Shown here: one piece after another, positions 23,019 to 32,023 of the stretch
Numbering within the stretch: the first letter of the stretch is position 1
Layout: each line of letters begins with the position of its first letter
Source of the DNA: Flavobacterium psychrophilum
GTDB lineage: Bacteria > Bacteroidota > Bacteroidia > Flavobacteriales > Flavobacteriaceae
NCBI GenBank assembly: GCA_003243255.1
Contig: QFQM01000030.1
Location: 1 to 34,540 of the forward strand
Direction: 5' to 3'
DNA length: 34,540 bases
Made by a program: the position numbers and the translations under genes
The notes under the pieces: generated by a model
Told to the model about the DNA's origin: nothing
Seen by the model: only the letters and a program-made list of their open reading frames with translations
Database searches by the model: none

Positions 23019-24413
23019 ATGCCCGATACTATTTCCATTTTACTTGCCTTTATTATTGCTCTTGCCATAGGAACTTACGTTGGCAAGATTGTATTTTCAT
23101 CCAAAGCCGCTGCCGATAAAAAAGTGTCTGAAGAGCGCACTAACAGCCTTCAGCAGCAGATAGAACAACTAAAGCAGCAATCGCAAAACGAACTTTTAGG
23201 TATCGAGAAACAACTCGTTCAGGCGCATGCCGAACGTGACAGCCTGCGTCAGGCTAAAGATGCCCTTGCCATACAGCTTACTAAAAAGGAAACCGACTTT
23301 GATAACCTCCTTGAACGTATGCGTGAGCAGCGTCAGGAGACGGATGAACTTCGTGAGAAATTCACGAAAGAGTTTGAGAATTTGGCTAATAAAATATTAG
23401 AAGAGAAATCAGTCAAGTTTACCGAACAGAATAAGGAAAACCTTAAGAATATACTTTCTCCGCTTCAGGAAAAGATACACCTTTTCGAAAAGAAGGTAGA
23501 AGACACCCACAAAGAAAGTATCGACTACCATGCTGCTCTGCGCCAACAGATTGTTGGCCTGCGCGATATGAACGAGCAGATGAGCAAAGAAACCCTAAAC
23601 CTTACCCGCGCCCTTAAAGGCGACACCAAAATGCAGGGTAACTGGGGCGAGCTTATACTGGAGCGCGTGCTTCAGAAATCGGGTCTTGAAAAAGACCGTG
23701 AATACTACGTACAGCAAAGCCATGTAAACGACGAAGGTAGCCGTATACAACCCGATGTGGTAATCAATCTGCCGGATGGCAAAAAGATGATCGTCGATTC
23801 AAAAGTATCACTTGTTGCTTATGAGCGTTATGTAAACGAAGATGATGAGCTATTGAAAACAGCACACCTGAAAGAGCACATCAACTCTATAAAACGACAT
23901 GTAGACCAGCTTAGCGACAAAAATTATCATGACCTGTACAAGATAGAAAGCCCTGACTTTGTATTGCTTTTCATCCCTATGGAGCCGGCATTTGCCATTG
24001 CACTTAATGACGACGCTACACTATACAACAAAGCGTTCGAACGCAATATTGTTATTGTTACGCCTACTACCCTGTTGGCTACCCTGCGCACCATCGACAG
24101 TATGTGGACCAACCAGAAACAACAGGAAAATGCTTATGAGATTGCCCGACAGGCGGGTGCTCTTTATGATAAATTTGAAGGGTTTGTTAGTGACCTGACC
24201 AAAGTGGGCAACAAGATGAAAGATGCACAAAGCGAGTACCAAAATGCTATGGGCAAACTGGTAGATGGTCGCGGTAACATCATTACAAGCATAGAGAAAA
24301 TTAAGAAAATGGGAGCAAAAGCCAAGAAATCTCTTCCTGAAAATATCCTGAACCGTGCTTTGCAACAGGAAGAAGAAGCTGCCGAAAATGATACTAACCT
24401 ACTAAATCCGTAA
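23019..24413 (+). CDS. rmuC: DNA recombination protein RmuC
   Basis: 464-residue RmuC, which limits recombination at inverted repeats and contains a PD-(D/E)XK-like nuclease fold. Residues 5-25 form a membrane-proximal hydrophobic helix (SILLAFIIALAIGTYVGKIVF). A long coiled coil (about 32-140) and the conserved RmuC domain (about 170-430) follow. Hallmark sequences are ALKGDTKMQGNWGELILERVLQKSGLEKDREYYVQ (199-233), PDVVINLPDGKKMIVDSKVSLVAYERY, and TPTTLLATLRTIDSMWTNQKQQENA. Size and order match the family with no truncation. The downstream thioesterase gene starts 3 bases after the stop. Confidence 0.96.
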   Translation: MPDTISILLAFIIALAIGTYVGKIVFSSKAAADKKVSEERTNSLQQQIEQLKQQSQNELLGIEKQLVQAHAERDSLRQAKDALAIQLTKKETDFDNLLERMREQRQETDELREKFTKEFENLANKILEEKSVKFTEQNKENLKNILSPLQEKIHLFEKKVEDTHKESIDYHAALRQQIVGLRDMNEQMSKETLNLTRALKGDTKMQGNWGELILERVLQKSGLEKDREYYVQQSHVNDEGSRIQPDVVINLPDGKKMIVDSKVSLVAYERYVNEDDELLKTAHLKEHINSIKRHVDQLSDKNYHDLYKIESPDFVLLFIPMEPAFAIALNDDATLYNKAFERNIVIVTPTTLLATLRTIDSMWTNQKQQENAYEIARQAGALYDKFEGFVSDLTKVGNKMKDAQSEYQNAMGKLVDGRGNIITSIEKIKKMGAKAKKSLPENILNRALQQEEEAAENDTNLLNP

Positions 24414-24416
24414 TCA

Positions 24417-24968
24417 ATGGGAGAAATCAAACACAGAAAGGTAAGTACGTCTAAAGTTACCATCTCCGAGCTTATGCTGCCATCGCATCAAAACTTCAGT
24501 GGTAAGATACACGGTGGCTACGTCCTTATGCTTATGGACCAGATTGCTTTTGCGGCAGCATCAAAATATTCGGGAACCTATTGTGTAACCGCTTCGGTAG
24601 ATACCGTAGACTTCCTGAACCCAATTGAGGTAGGCGAACTCGTTACCATGAAAGCATCGGTAAACTATGTAGGCAACAGCTCTATGGTTGTAGGTATTCG
24701 TGTAGAATCTGAAAATATACAAACGGGTAAAGTAAAACACTGTAATTCTTCTTATTTTACTATGGTTGCCAAAGATTCGGAAGGTAAAAATGTAAAAGTG
24801 CCACACCTGATACTTGCTAATGAAGATGAAGTGCGACGTTTTTGCAAGGCAGTGATACTCATCAACCAGAAAAAGGAGCACGACAAACACGCAAAAACAT
24901 TTGACTATACATCGCCTCAGGCGCTCGAAGAACTTAAAAATTATAACATAAGGCTGGATTTGAAATAA
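24417..24968 (+). CDS. Acyl-CoA thioesterase (hotdog fold)
   Basis: 183-residue hotdog thioesterase that hydrolyses acyl-CoA to free fatty acid and CoA. The active-site loop and helix read NFSGKIHGGYVLMLMDQIAFAAA (26-48), with HGG at 32-34 and Asp41 as probable catalytic residue, as in the YciA/BACH group. CVTASVDTVDFLNPIEVGE and SSMVVGIRVESENIQTG form the central sheet. It is one domain plus a charged C-terminal helix of about 45 residues. Chain-length preference cannot be read from sequence. It is cotranscribed with rmuC and ends at a terminator overlapping the stop codon. Confidence 0.92.
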   Translation: MGEIKHRKVSTSKVTISELMLPSHQNFSGKIHGGYVLMLMDQIAFAAASKYSGTYCVTASVDTVDFLNPIEVGELVTMKASVNYVGNSSMVVGIRVESENIQTGKVKHCNSSYFTMVAKDSEGKNVKVPHLILANEDEVRRFCKAVILINQKKEHDKHAKTFDYTSPQALEELKNYNIRLDLK

Positions 24969-24983
24969 TCCGGCCTTTTTTTT
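24951..24983 (+). terminator. Intrinsic terminator overlapping the thioesterase stop
   Basis: AGGCTGGATT (24951-24960) pairs with AATCCGGCCT (24967-24976) with one G-U, followed by eight T (24976-24983). The hairpin includes the last codons and stop codon. Confidence 0.88.
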
Positions 24984-25010
24984 GATACTTCACTAATTAC
25001 TATATATTTG
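24982..25010 (+). promoter_or_regulatory. Promoter TTG-N18-TATATTTG of the diheme cytochrome gene
   Basis: TTG at 24982-24984, an 18-base spacer and TATATTTG at 25003-25010 match the flavobacterial consensus. The ATG follows 29 bases later at 25040. The -33 part overlaps the end of the preceding terminator's T run. Confidence 0.8.
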
Positions 25011-25039
25011 CGGTTAAACAAAAACTACTTTCTTACCGC

Positions 25040-26125
25040 ATGAAAAAACATTACATAGCAGCAACTTTGTTGCTTTTATCGGCATTTACTATATTTTTAT
25101 CATGCGGTTCGGATGATTCCGGTGAATACCGGGAAGTTTCACCGGTAGTGATGGATCTTACTACTGTACCCTACCCTAAACTTTCGGACTATAAGTTCTT
25201 TGTTGGTGAGATGAAAAATCTGGAACCTGCCTATAAAGTGCTTCCTTACGATCTGAACAGTTCACTTTTTACAGATTATGCCCTGAAAAAACGTTTTGTA
25301 TGGATGCCAGAAGGTGTTCAGGCAACCTATTCAGCCGATGGAGAGGTGCTTAATTTCCCCATTGGTGCAGCTCTCATCAAAAACTTCTACTATGAAAACG
25401 TTCTTCCTGATAATGTTACAAAGATTATAGAGACGCGTATCATGATCAAAAAGGCCGAAGGCTGGATATTTGCAAACTATAAATGGAATGATGAGCAAAC
25501 AGAGGCTTTTCTTGATATGAACGCAAGTACCGTAAATATTAACTGGATGCAGGATGGTGAAGAAATGGCTATAACCTATAAAATCCCTGCCAATCTTGAT
25601 TGTATATCATGCCATTCAAGCCATGGCATTCACACACCTATTGGGCCTAAGCCCCAAAACCTCTTTAAAAATTTCACATACACAACAACAGGAGCACAAA
25701 ACCAGCTTGAAAAGTGGAAACAGGAAGGCTACCTTGATACCTATTCACAAAATATCCTGGCAACGGTAGATTGGCGTGACACTTCCAAATCACTTGATCT
25801 GAGAGCCCGGTCTTATCTTGACATTAACTGTGCGCATTGCCATAAACCGGGCGGAGCATGCGACATTATGCCGGAAAATTTTTCATTCACTGCTGAAATC
25901 AATCCTGCTGCTTTGGGCGTATGCGTAGCTCCACACGATTTTGCATCCGGAGGTGAAAACTATATCATAGAAGCTCAAAATGGCAGAAAGTCGCTTATGT
26001 ATAGCAAAATGACTTCTGTAGATTCCCAGCAAATGATGCCTCCGACAGGAAGGACTGTTACTGATAGCGAAGCAACAAAACTTATACAGGACTGGATTGA
26101 TGCTATGGAAAATCCATGTCCATAA
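25040..26125 (+). CDS. SO2930-type diheme c-type cytochrome lipoprotein
   Basis: 361-residue lipoprotein (lipobox FLSC, Cys22). Two CxxCH haem c sites are visible: CISCH (188-192) and CAHCH (264-268). The N-terminal 180 residues (YPKLSDYKFFVGEMKNLEPAYKVLPYDLNSSLFTDYALKKRFVWMP) are the conserved extension of the SO2930 family of diheme proteins. A late Met in QQMMPPTGRTV could serve as distal haem ligand. The protein is probably anchored in the outer or inner membrane facing the periplasm or exterior. Its role is unknown, presumably electron transfer. It has its own promoter and stands alone; the usual beta-helix-repeat partner of this family is not next to it here. Confidence 0.88.
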   Translation: MKKHYIAATLLLLSAFTIFLSCGSDDSGEYREVSPVVMDLTTVPYPKLSDYKFFVGEMKNLEPAYKVLPYDLNSSLFTDYALKKRFVWMPEGVQATYSADGEVLNFPIGAALIKNFYYENVLPDNVTKIIETRIMIKKAEGWIFANYKWNDEQTEAFLDMNASTVNINWMQDGEEMAITYKIPANLDCISCHSSHGIHTPIGPKPQNLFKNFTYTTTGAQNQLEKWKQEGYLDTYSQNILATVDWRDTSKSLDLRARSYLDINCAHCHKPGGACDIMPENFSFTAEINPAALGVCVAPHDFASGGENYIIEAQNGRKSLMYSKMTSVDSQQMMPPTGRTVTDSEATKLIQDWIDAMENPCP

Positions 26126-26233
26126 CCCGAAGTTTTATCTTAAAAGAAAAGGCTGTAATTAACGAGTATTATTGGTTTAAAAAAGCGTTAAAAAAAACTA
26201 AAATTTTATACCTTGCAGCTTTAAAAACCAACC

Positions 26234-28147
26234 ATGAAACGCATCCTAATCAGTTTATTAGTGCTTGTGGCAACTTTTCAGTTTGCTGCGGCACAAAAAG
26301 GCGTTGATCCAACCCCTGAAGACATTACCCAAGCCAAAAAATTACGCGAGACTTATGCAAAAGATGACGTAGTTATACTTTCAGGCATCGAAAATATCAC
26401 ATTCGGATTATCCGGTACTGTAACTGTACAGCACAGTATTGATGAGAAAATGATGAACATCAACCACAGGGCCGATATCCAGAAATATGAATTCTATGAC
26501 AGTGAATCCGAACTTGAGGATTTTGCCATGAAATTCCGTAATGATAAAGCGGCAAACTTCCCCGTAAAAGATGAGTTTTATAAAAGCGACGATCTGTTTT
26601 TTAATGACTACAGGGTAAAATACATGAACGTGGATTTTCCTGTTCAGGGGTATACATACAATTATAAGCTTAAAAAAAATTACAAGGATGTAAAGTACTT
26701 CACTACACTCTATTTCCACGATGCATACCCTACGCTCAAAAAACAATTTGTTATAACCGTTCCTAACTGGCTTGAGATAGATATAAGGGAGTTTAACTTT
26801 GCAGGGTACGATGTTAAAAAAGAAAAACAGTCAGATCCCAAATCAAAAAACACCATTTATACCTACACGCTTGAAAACATGGATGGCATTGCAAAAGATG
26901 ACAATGCACCGGGAATGAGCTACAATTATCCGCACCTGCTGGTTATCGCAAAATCGTATACCAAAGATGGCAAGCAAACTACATTATTTAACAGCACTGC
27001 TGATTTATACAAATGGTACAAATCGCTGGTTGACAGTATGGATGAAAAGCCTACAACCTTAAAAGACAAGGTTATTGAACTTACTGCCAATGCAAAAACT
27101 GATGAGGAAAAAATAAAGAACATCTATTACTGGGTACAGGATAACATCCGTTACATCGCATTTGAAGACGGTATTGCAGGTTTCAAGCCCGATGCTTCTC
27201 AAAATGTTTTCCAGAAACGTTATGGCGATTGTAAAGGTATGGCCAACCTTACACGACAAATGCTTAAAGAAGCCGGCTATGACGCGAGGCTTACATGGAT
27301 TGGTACAAAACACATCGCATACAATTATACCGTCCCTTCGCTTGTGGTTGACAACCACATGATATGTACGCTTTTTAAAGATGGCAAAAAGTATTTTCTT
27401 GACGGAACAGAAAAATACAACTCTTTTGGAGAATATGCCGAGAGGATTCAGGGTAAAGAAGTTATGATTGAAGACGGTGAAAAATTCATCATTGAAAAAG
27501 TTCCGGTATTGACTGCATCGGCAAATAAGGAAGTCTATACCTCTAACTTCCATATAGAAAATGAAGCCCTGGTTGGAAAAATACAGGGAAGCATGAAAGG
27601 AGAAAGCCGTGCAGGTTTTTTATACGGCTATAACAACATCCGAAAAGATAAAAAAGAAAACGCCCTTCAGTATTATATATCAGGTGGTGATAAAAACTTT
27701 TCGGTTTCGAATATAGTAACCTCCGATCTTACCAACAGGGATAAAACCCTTACTATGGAGTACAATGCTAATCTTAAGAACAGGGTATCATCTTTTGATA
27801 ATGAAATGTATGTAAACCTTGATTACATGGAAGAGTTTGGCAGTCTTGATTTTAAAGAACGTAAGTCTGATTATGAGTTTGACCATAAGAAGGATTATGA
27901 GTCTTTAATAACACTTGAAATTCCTGCAGGATACAAAGTATCAAGGCTTCCGGAATCGTTTAAAGTAGCAAATGACACCTATAGCATCGCTATTTCTTAT
28001 GAACAAAAAGGTAATACTGTTGTTTACAAAAAGCATTTTACCATACATAACTGCACAATTAAAAAAGCAGATTTCCAAACCTGGAACCAGTCTGTTGCTA
28101 ATCTAAAAAAACTTTATAACGACCAAATCACCTTAACCAAAAACTAA
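26234..28147 (+). CDS. DUF3857 and transglutaminase-like domain protein (catalytic triad present)
   Basis: 637 residues with a signal peptide (MKRILISLLVLVATFQFAAAQ). Residues about 45-215 form a DUF3857 domain; residues about 275-400 form a transglutaminase-like domain. The triad is complete: Cys333 in YGDCKGMANLTRQML, His375 in VVDNHMI and Asp390 in YFLDGTEKY. The C-terminal 235 residues are beta-rich and unassigned. Such domains in bacteria act as proteases or as amide-bond transferases in the envelope. The next gene begins immediately after the stop and is a paralogue-like partner without the triad. Confidence 0.9.
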   Translation: MKRILISLLVLVATFQFAAAQKGVDPTPEDITQAKKLRETYAKDDVVILSGIENITFGLSGTVTVQHSIDEKMMNINHRADIQKYEFYDSESELEDFAMKFRNDKAANFPVKDEFYKSDDLFFNDYRVKYMNVDFPVQGYTYNYKLKKNYKDVKYFTTLYFHDAYPTLKKQFVITVPNWLEIDIREFNFAGYDVKKEKQSDPKSKNTIYTYTLENMDGIAKDDNAPGMSYNYPHLLVIAKSYTKDGKQTTLFNSTADLYKWYKSLVDSMDEKPTTLKDKVIELTANAKTDEEKIKNIYYWVQDNIRYIAFEDGIAGFKPDASQNVFQKRYGDCKGMANLTRQMLKEAGYDARLTWIGTKHIAYNYTVPSLVVDNHMICTLFKDGKKYFLDGTEKYNSFGEYAERIQGKEVMIEDGEKFIIEKVPVLTASANKEVYTSNFHIENEALVGKIQGSMKGESRAGFLYGYNNIRKDKKENALQYYISGGDKNFSVSNIVTSDLTNRDKTLTMEYNANLKNRVSSFDNEMYVNLDYMEEFGSLDFKERKSDYEFDHKKDYESLITLEIPAGYKVSRLPESFKVANDTYSIAISYEQKGNTVVYKKHFTIHNCTIKKADFQTWNQSVANLKKLYNDQITLTKN

Positions 28148-30301
28148 ATGAAAAGCCGAATTTTAATCGTATTGCTATCCCTTTACGGAAGCATTGCTTT
28201 TGCCCAAAAAAAAGAAGAAGTCACCGATTTATTCTGGGGCGCCAATGATACTTATAAATCAGTAGTTGAAATTCCTGAAAAGTGGAAAAATGAATCGGCT
28301 GTGGTTATCTACAAGAATGAAAACTATGATTTCCATAAATTTGGAATGAACGTTACCTACACATCATCTACCCGAAAAAGGGTAAAACTACTGGATCAGG
28401 CTGCTGTAACAGAATTTTCGCAATTCTCCTTTAAAGACCGCTTTTACTCTAATAAAGGCTTCGCTGTAAAAAAAGGAACAAACTATGTAGGCATCAAAGT
28501 TATTAAGCCAGATGGTTCTGAAAAAATCATAAACGTAGACGAAGAAGCTGTAACTACCGATGACAGCAAGAAAATTGCAATCTCAGGATTAGAGCCGGGT
28601 GATATTATTGATTATTATTTCTATTCTGTAGAGCCTTTCAGATCGACGATGGAATATGGCTTCGAGCCCGTTGAAAACACTCTTGGGGATGAATATCCAA
28701 TTATGAACTTAAAACTTAAGTTCATTACCCAAAACGACTTTTTTGTAAACTTCAACACCTACAATGGTGCTCCTGAACTTAAGCAGCTTACAACAAAAGG
28801 AAGTGATCGTGAGTATGAGCTTACAGCCGAAAACATAGAAAAGAACGATTTTCCGAGATGGTTTTATCCGTTGGTAGAATTACCTTGTTATAAATTCCAG
28901 GTATATTTTGCCCGCAGTGGCGCTTATGAAGAAAGAGCCGATGCTTTCCTTCCTGAAAAAGAAAATATAATCAAGAAAAACGTTGCCCCTGATGAAGTGC
29001 TGACCTACTACCAAAACAAATTCAGGCCATTTGGAGATTTGGGGCAAATTGAACGATTTTTAAAAGATAAAACCTTTAAAAATAACGAAGAAAAAGTAAA
29101 AGAAGTTTACTATTATACAAGACACCAATACTATACCCGTTATGTGGAAGCCTTTGTGACCAATGAAGCTAAAATAATGGACCCGTTTGCCTTGTATGGT
29201 TACGCTCCTACCTTCTTTAACAACGAATACCAGTTTATCAATCATTTCATGGCCTTTTTAAAAGACTTCAAGATTGATTATGATATTATTGTTGCAACAC
29301 CAAGAGTAAATGGCCCTATCAAAGATTTACTTATTGAAAACAACGTTCTGGTATTGCTTAAGGTCAATACCGAAAACCCTGTATACCTACAGTTTTTTAC
29401 ACCTTTCACAAATGCTGACCAGATACCCTTTACCATTGAAAACAGTGATGCTTACATGATAGAGGTGGCAAAACAGAAAAAGATAACCAAAATAGAGACC
29501 CTTAAGCTGCCTTCATCTACTTTTGAAGATAATAAGACCGTACAGAAATTAAATGTAAATCTTAATCCTGATTTCTCTGAAATCAAAATACAGAGAGAGT
29601 CATCGCTGTATGGCCATAACAAGGACAGCGAACAGCCGGATAAAATGTACTTTTTTGACTTTGTAGATGAAGATTACGCCAAATACAACACTACTCCGCT
29701 TCTTTCTCTTGTAAAAAACAAAAAAAGACAAGAGCAGTATACGAAAGAATTCGATGCCCTTAAAAACAAACTAAGAGACAAACAAAAAGAAGAATTCAAA
29801 AAATCAGCTGAGTCAGAATTTGGTTTTGTTGTTGAAGACCATTCTTTAAATATTACCAATACCGGACGTTTTGGAAAAAGTGTTCCTTTTGCCTTTACAG
29901 AAAACTTCACCGTAAAAAACAGCCTGCTTAAAAAAGCAGGAGCCAATTATGTTTTCGAAATTGGTAAACTTATAAGCCAGCAAGCTGAAATTGAAGAAAA
30001 AGAAAACAAAAGAACCAATAACATTTATATGCCATATCCGCGTTCTTATAAAGAGGAAATAGTATTTGATATACCAGAAGGCTATACTGTTTCAGGACTC
30101 GACAAACTAAATAAGAATGTGAAAAATGTTACCGGAGGATTTGAGAGTACCGCTAAAATTGAAGGCAACAAACTCGTGGTAAATACCTTTAAATACTACA
30201 ACAACTATTATGAGCCAAGTGCCAACTGGAAAGACATGGTTGCCTTTCTGGATGCTGCGTACCAATTTACACAGGAAAAAATCCTTTTAAAGAAAAGCTA
30301 A
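28148..30301 (+). CDS. DUF3857 / degenerate transglutaminase-like protein (triad lost)
   Basis: 717 residues with signal peptide (MKSRILIVLLSLYGSIAFAQ). The N-terminal 250 residues have the DUF3857 pattern (VVIYKNENYDFHKFG, VIKPDGSEKIINVDEEAV, ISGLEPGDIIDYYFYSVEPF). A transglutaminase-like region at about 310-425 follows the partner protein's layout, but NNEYQFINHFMAFLKDFKIDYD (358-379) has Glu or Tyr where the partner has Cys333. The His and Asp positions appear as hydrophobic residues (VLVLLKV and LQFFTPF). A helical basic insert (about 528-560) and a beta-rich tail follow. The start codon directly follows the upstream stop (TAAATG), so expression is coupled. It probably binds or regulates rather than catalyses; a strong terminator ends the pair. 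Confidence 0.8.
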   Translation: MKSRILIVLLSLYGSIAFAQKKEEVTDLFWGANDTYKSVVEIPEKWKNESAVVIYKNENYDFHKFGMNVTYTSSTRKRVKLLDQAAVTEFSQFSFKDRFYSNKGFAVKKGTNYVGIKVIKPDGSEKIINVDEEAVTTDDSKKIAISGLEPGDIIDYYFYSVEPFRSTMEYGFEPVENTLGDEYPIMNLKLKFITQNDFFVNFNTYNGAPELKQLTTKGSDREYELTAENIEKNDFPRWFYPLVELPCYKFQVYFARSGAYEERADAFLPEKENIIKKNVAPDEVLTYYQNKFRPFGDLGQIERFLKDKTFKNNEEKVKEVYYYTRHQYYTRYVEAFVTNEAKIMDPFALYGYAPTFFNNEYQFINHFMAFLKDFKIDYDIIVATPRVNGPIKDLLIENNVLVLLKVNTENPVYLQFFTPFTNADQIPFTIENSDAYMIEVAKQKKITKIETLKLPSSTFEDNKTVQKLNVNLNPDFSEIKIQRESSLYGHNKDSEQPDKMYFFDFVDEDYAKYNTTPLLSLVKNKKRQEQYTKEFDALKNKLRDKQKEEFKKSAESEFGFVVEDHSLNITNTGRFGKSVPFAFTENFTVKNSLLKKAGANYVFEIGKLISQQAEIEEKENKRTNNIYMPYPRSYKEEIVFDIPEGYTVSGLDKLNKNVKNVTGGFESTAKIEGNKLVVNTFKYYNNYYEPSANWKDMVAFLDAAYQFTQEKILLKKS

Positions 30302-30308
30302 ATAATCA

Positions 30309-30346
30309 AAAAAGCCCCGTAAGTTTTACGGGGCTTTTCTTTTTTT
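30309..30346. terminator. Bidirectional intrinsic terminator
   Basis: AAAAGCCCCGTAA (30310-30322) pairs perfectly with TTACGGGGCTTTT (30326-30338) around GTT, followed by a T-rich run. It separates the transglutaminase pair (+) from the convergent blue-copper gene (-). Confidence 0.9.
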
Positions 30347-30356
30347 ATGCGGATAA

Positions 30357-30932
30357 TTAGTTTTTAACCACCTTAATATCTTTAGACGCTCCGGCAGCTA
30401 ATACCTTTACATAATAAATTCCGGCAGGATAATTATCCATATAGATTTTACTGGTAGTATTACCTGATTTTGAGTTCATAACCTGTTTCCCATTGGCATC
30501 ATAAATCTCTATACTGTCAATAACTTCAGCTGAACTGATGGTAAGAACATCAGTAGCAGGATTTGGATAATATTCAAAACCGGGTTTAATGTTGTCATCT
30601 ATACCTGCTACAGCATTTACAGTGATAGTACCTGTCATCATTGGGTGTACATTACATTTATAGCTTGTATCACCTTCGCTGGTAAAGGTATGCGAAAAAG
30701 TTTGCCCGTTACCGGTTATGCTACCGCTATTAAATGTTTCGGTACCACCAGCATTGCTTGTAACGGTATGAGGCAGTGTATCTGTCCATGTCCATTCAAC
30801 AGTGTCACCCTGATCTATTGTTGCACTTGCTGCAGTACTTGTAACACCCATAAACCAGTTTATATGGTGAGTTGTCTGTGCACTTGCTCCTAAAGTTACA
30901 AGAAGCATTCCTAATAGTAATTTTCCTTTCAT
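30357..30932 (-). CDS. T9SS-sorted cupredoxin (type 1 copper) protein
   Basis: 191 residues from the ATG at 30932; an upstream in-frame ATG at 30956 would put eight polar residues before the signal peptide and is less likely. Signal peptide MKGKLLLGMLLVTLGASAQ. Residues about 22-107 form a cupredoxin: GDTVEWTWTDTLPHTVTSN supplies His55, and YKCNVHPMMTGTI supplies Cys93, His96 and Met99 as copper ligands. The last 75 residues (FEYYPNPATDVLTISSAEVIDSIEIYDANGKQV ... GIYYVKV) are a type A T9SS sorting domain, so the protein should be exported across the outer membrane and attached or released. An electron-transfer role is likely; the partner is unknown. Confidence 0.9.
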   Translation of the reverse strand: MKGKLLLGMLLVTLGASAQTTHHINWFMGVTSTAASATIDQGDTVEWTWTDTLPHTVTSNAGGTETFNSGSITGNGQTFSHTFTSEGDTSYKCNVHPMMTGTITVNAVAGIDDNIKPGFEYYPNPATDVLTISSAEVIDSIEIYDANGKQVMNSKSGNTTSKIYMDNYPAGIYYVKVLAAGASKDIKVVKN

Positions 30933-31053
30933 AATGTTTGATTTGATTTTATGCAAAGGTCAGGCCTAAAAGCAAAACAAAATGTTATGAATTAGAAATA
31001 AGCGGCTACGGATTAGTATTTAGCATATACCACTTAGTATTTGAAGAAGGTAT

Positions 31054-32016
31054 TTACTCCAGATCAACCTTATTGAAAGAATTAAGCATATCAAGATAGA
31101 GAATTGTCTTGGTATCATCATCATTTTCAGAATACATCAGATTAAATTTGGCTCCGTAAACAATTTCGTCGAAAGTATAAGAGGTACTGGAGGTTACAGT
31201 AGCACTAAAAAGGTCATCAAATGCCTTTACATACAGTATAATTTCACCATCGCCATTAGCAAAATCTTCTTCTGTAAATCCGTAAAAAGGACTGTTCTCA
31301 TCTATTTTATGTACCAGCGTCCAGCTAAGTGTCAGCGAACTTATATTGACTATCTCGAGATCAAGTGTATAAAACTTATTAACCAGTTGTCCGTCCTGCT
31401 CCACGCTCATACCAACAGTTATCCTTGCATGGGCATCAATAATATTTGTATTCTTGTAAGGAGCCATACGTATCATGAGACCTTTTCCTCCTTTATAGGG
31501 GGATATCAGCGCATTATGAGAAAACTTAATGTAGGCTACGGGTCTGCTAAACCTTCCATAAAAAAGGCCGGTCGCAATTGCAAAGCTCAATAAACCGGTC
31601 AGCGCTTCAGTAGCAGCAAGGGCACTGGTCATAAATCCATTTGGGCTGATATGGCCATAACCAACCGTTGTGAATGTCTGTGCACTGAAAAAATAGGCTT
31701 TGCCAAATTTCAGCAATTCAGAGCCTGTGGCGTCAATACCGCTTAGGTATTCAATACCAATAAAGTAATATAAAGCCGCAAAAAACAGGTTTGCAATGGT
31801 GTAAAAAGCCAGTAATACACCCATGAATTTCCAGCCGGACATCGTTATCATTGTATGATACCAACTGGTTCTCGTAAAAAAAGACAGCCCACGCTTTTCT
31901 ACATTAGCGGAGCCGTCCTTATTTACAAACCGGCCTCCGTAACCCGATGGGTTACTGCCAAAGCCGGTATTATCACTTGATTTTGCTTTTTCGTTTATCT
32001 TCCTTAACAGGTTCAT
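31054..32016 (-). CDS. Inward-rectifier (Kir-type) potassium channel
   Basis: 320 residues of the bacterial KirBac family. TM1 (about 63-88), a pore helix and selectivity filter TTVGYGH (116-122), and TM2 (about 128-154) are followed by the cytoplasmic immunoglobulin-like Kir domain (about 160-315; GLMIRMAPYKNTNIIDAHARITVGM, TLDLEIVNISSLTLSWTLVHKIDENSPFYGFT). An N-terminal slide-helix region (SWYHTMITMSGWKF) precedes TM1. It would conduct potassium across the inner membrane, gated by lipid or ligand. It lies 7 bases downstream of the CotH-family gene, which implies a shared transcript. Confidence 0.95.
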   Translation of the reverse strand: MNLLRKINEKAKSSDNTGFGSNPSGYGGRFVNKDGSANVEKRGLSFFTRTSWYHTMITMSGWKFMGVLLAFYTIANLFFAALYYFIGIEYLSGIDATGSELLKFGKAYFFSAQTFTTVGYGHISPNGFMTSALAATEALTGLLSFAIATGLFYGRFSRPVAYIKFSHNALISPYKGGKGLMIRMAPYKNTNIIDAHARITVGMSVEQDGQLVNKFYTLDLEIVNISSLTLSWTLVHKIDENSPFYGFTEEDFANGDGEIILYVKAFDDLFSATVTSSTSYTFDEIVYGAKFNLMYSENDDDTKTILYLDMLNSFNKVDLE

Positions 32017-32023
32017 AAATTAG

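Noticed and set aside
27059..27553. 164-codon minus-strand frame in the transglutaminase gene
   Set aside because: It covers the conserved catalytic region on the other strand, and no promoter or family is seen.
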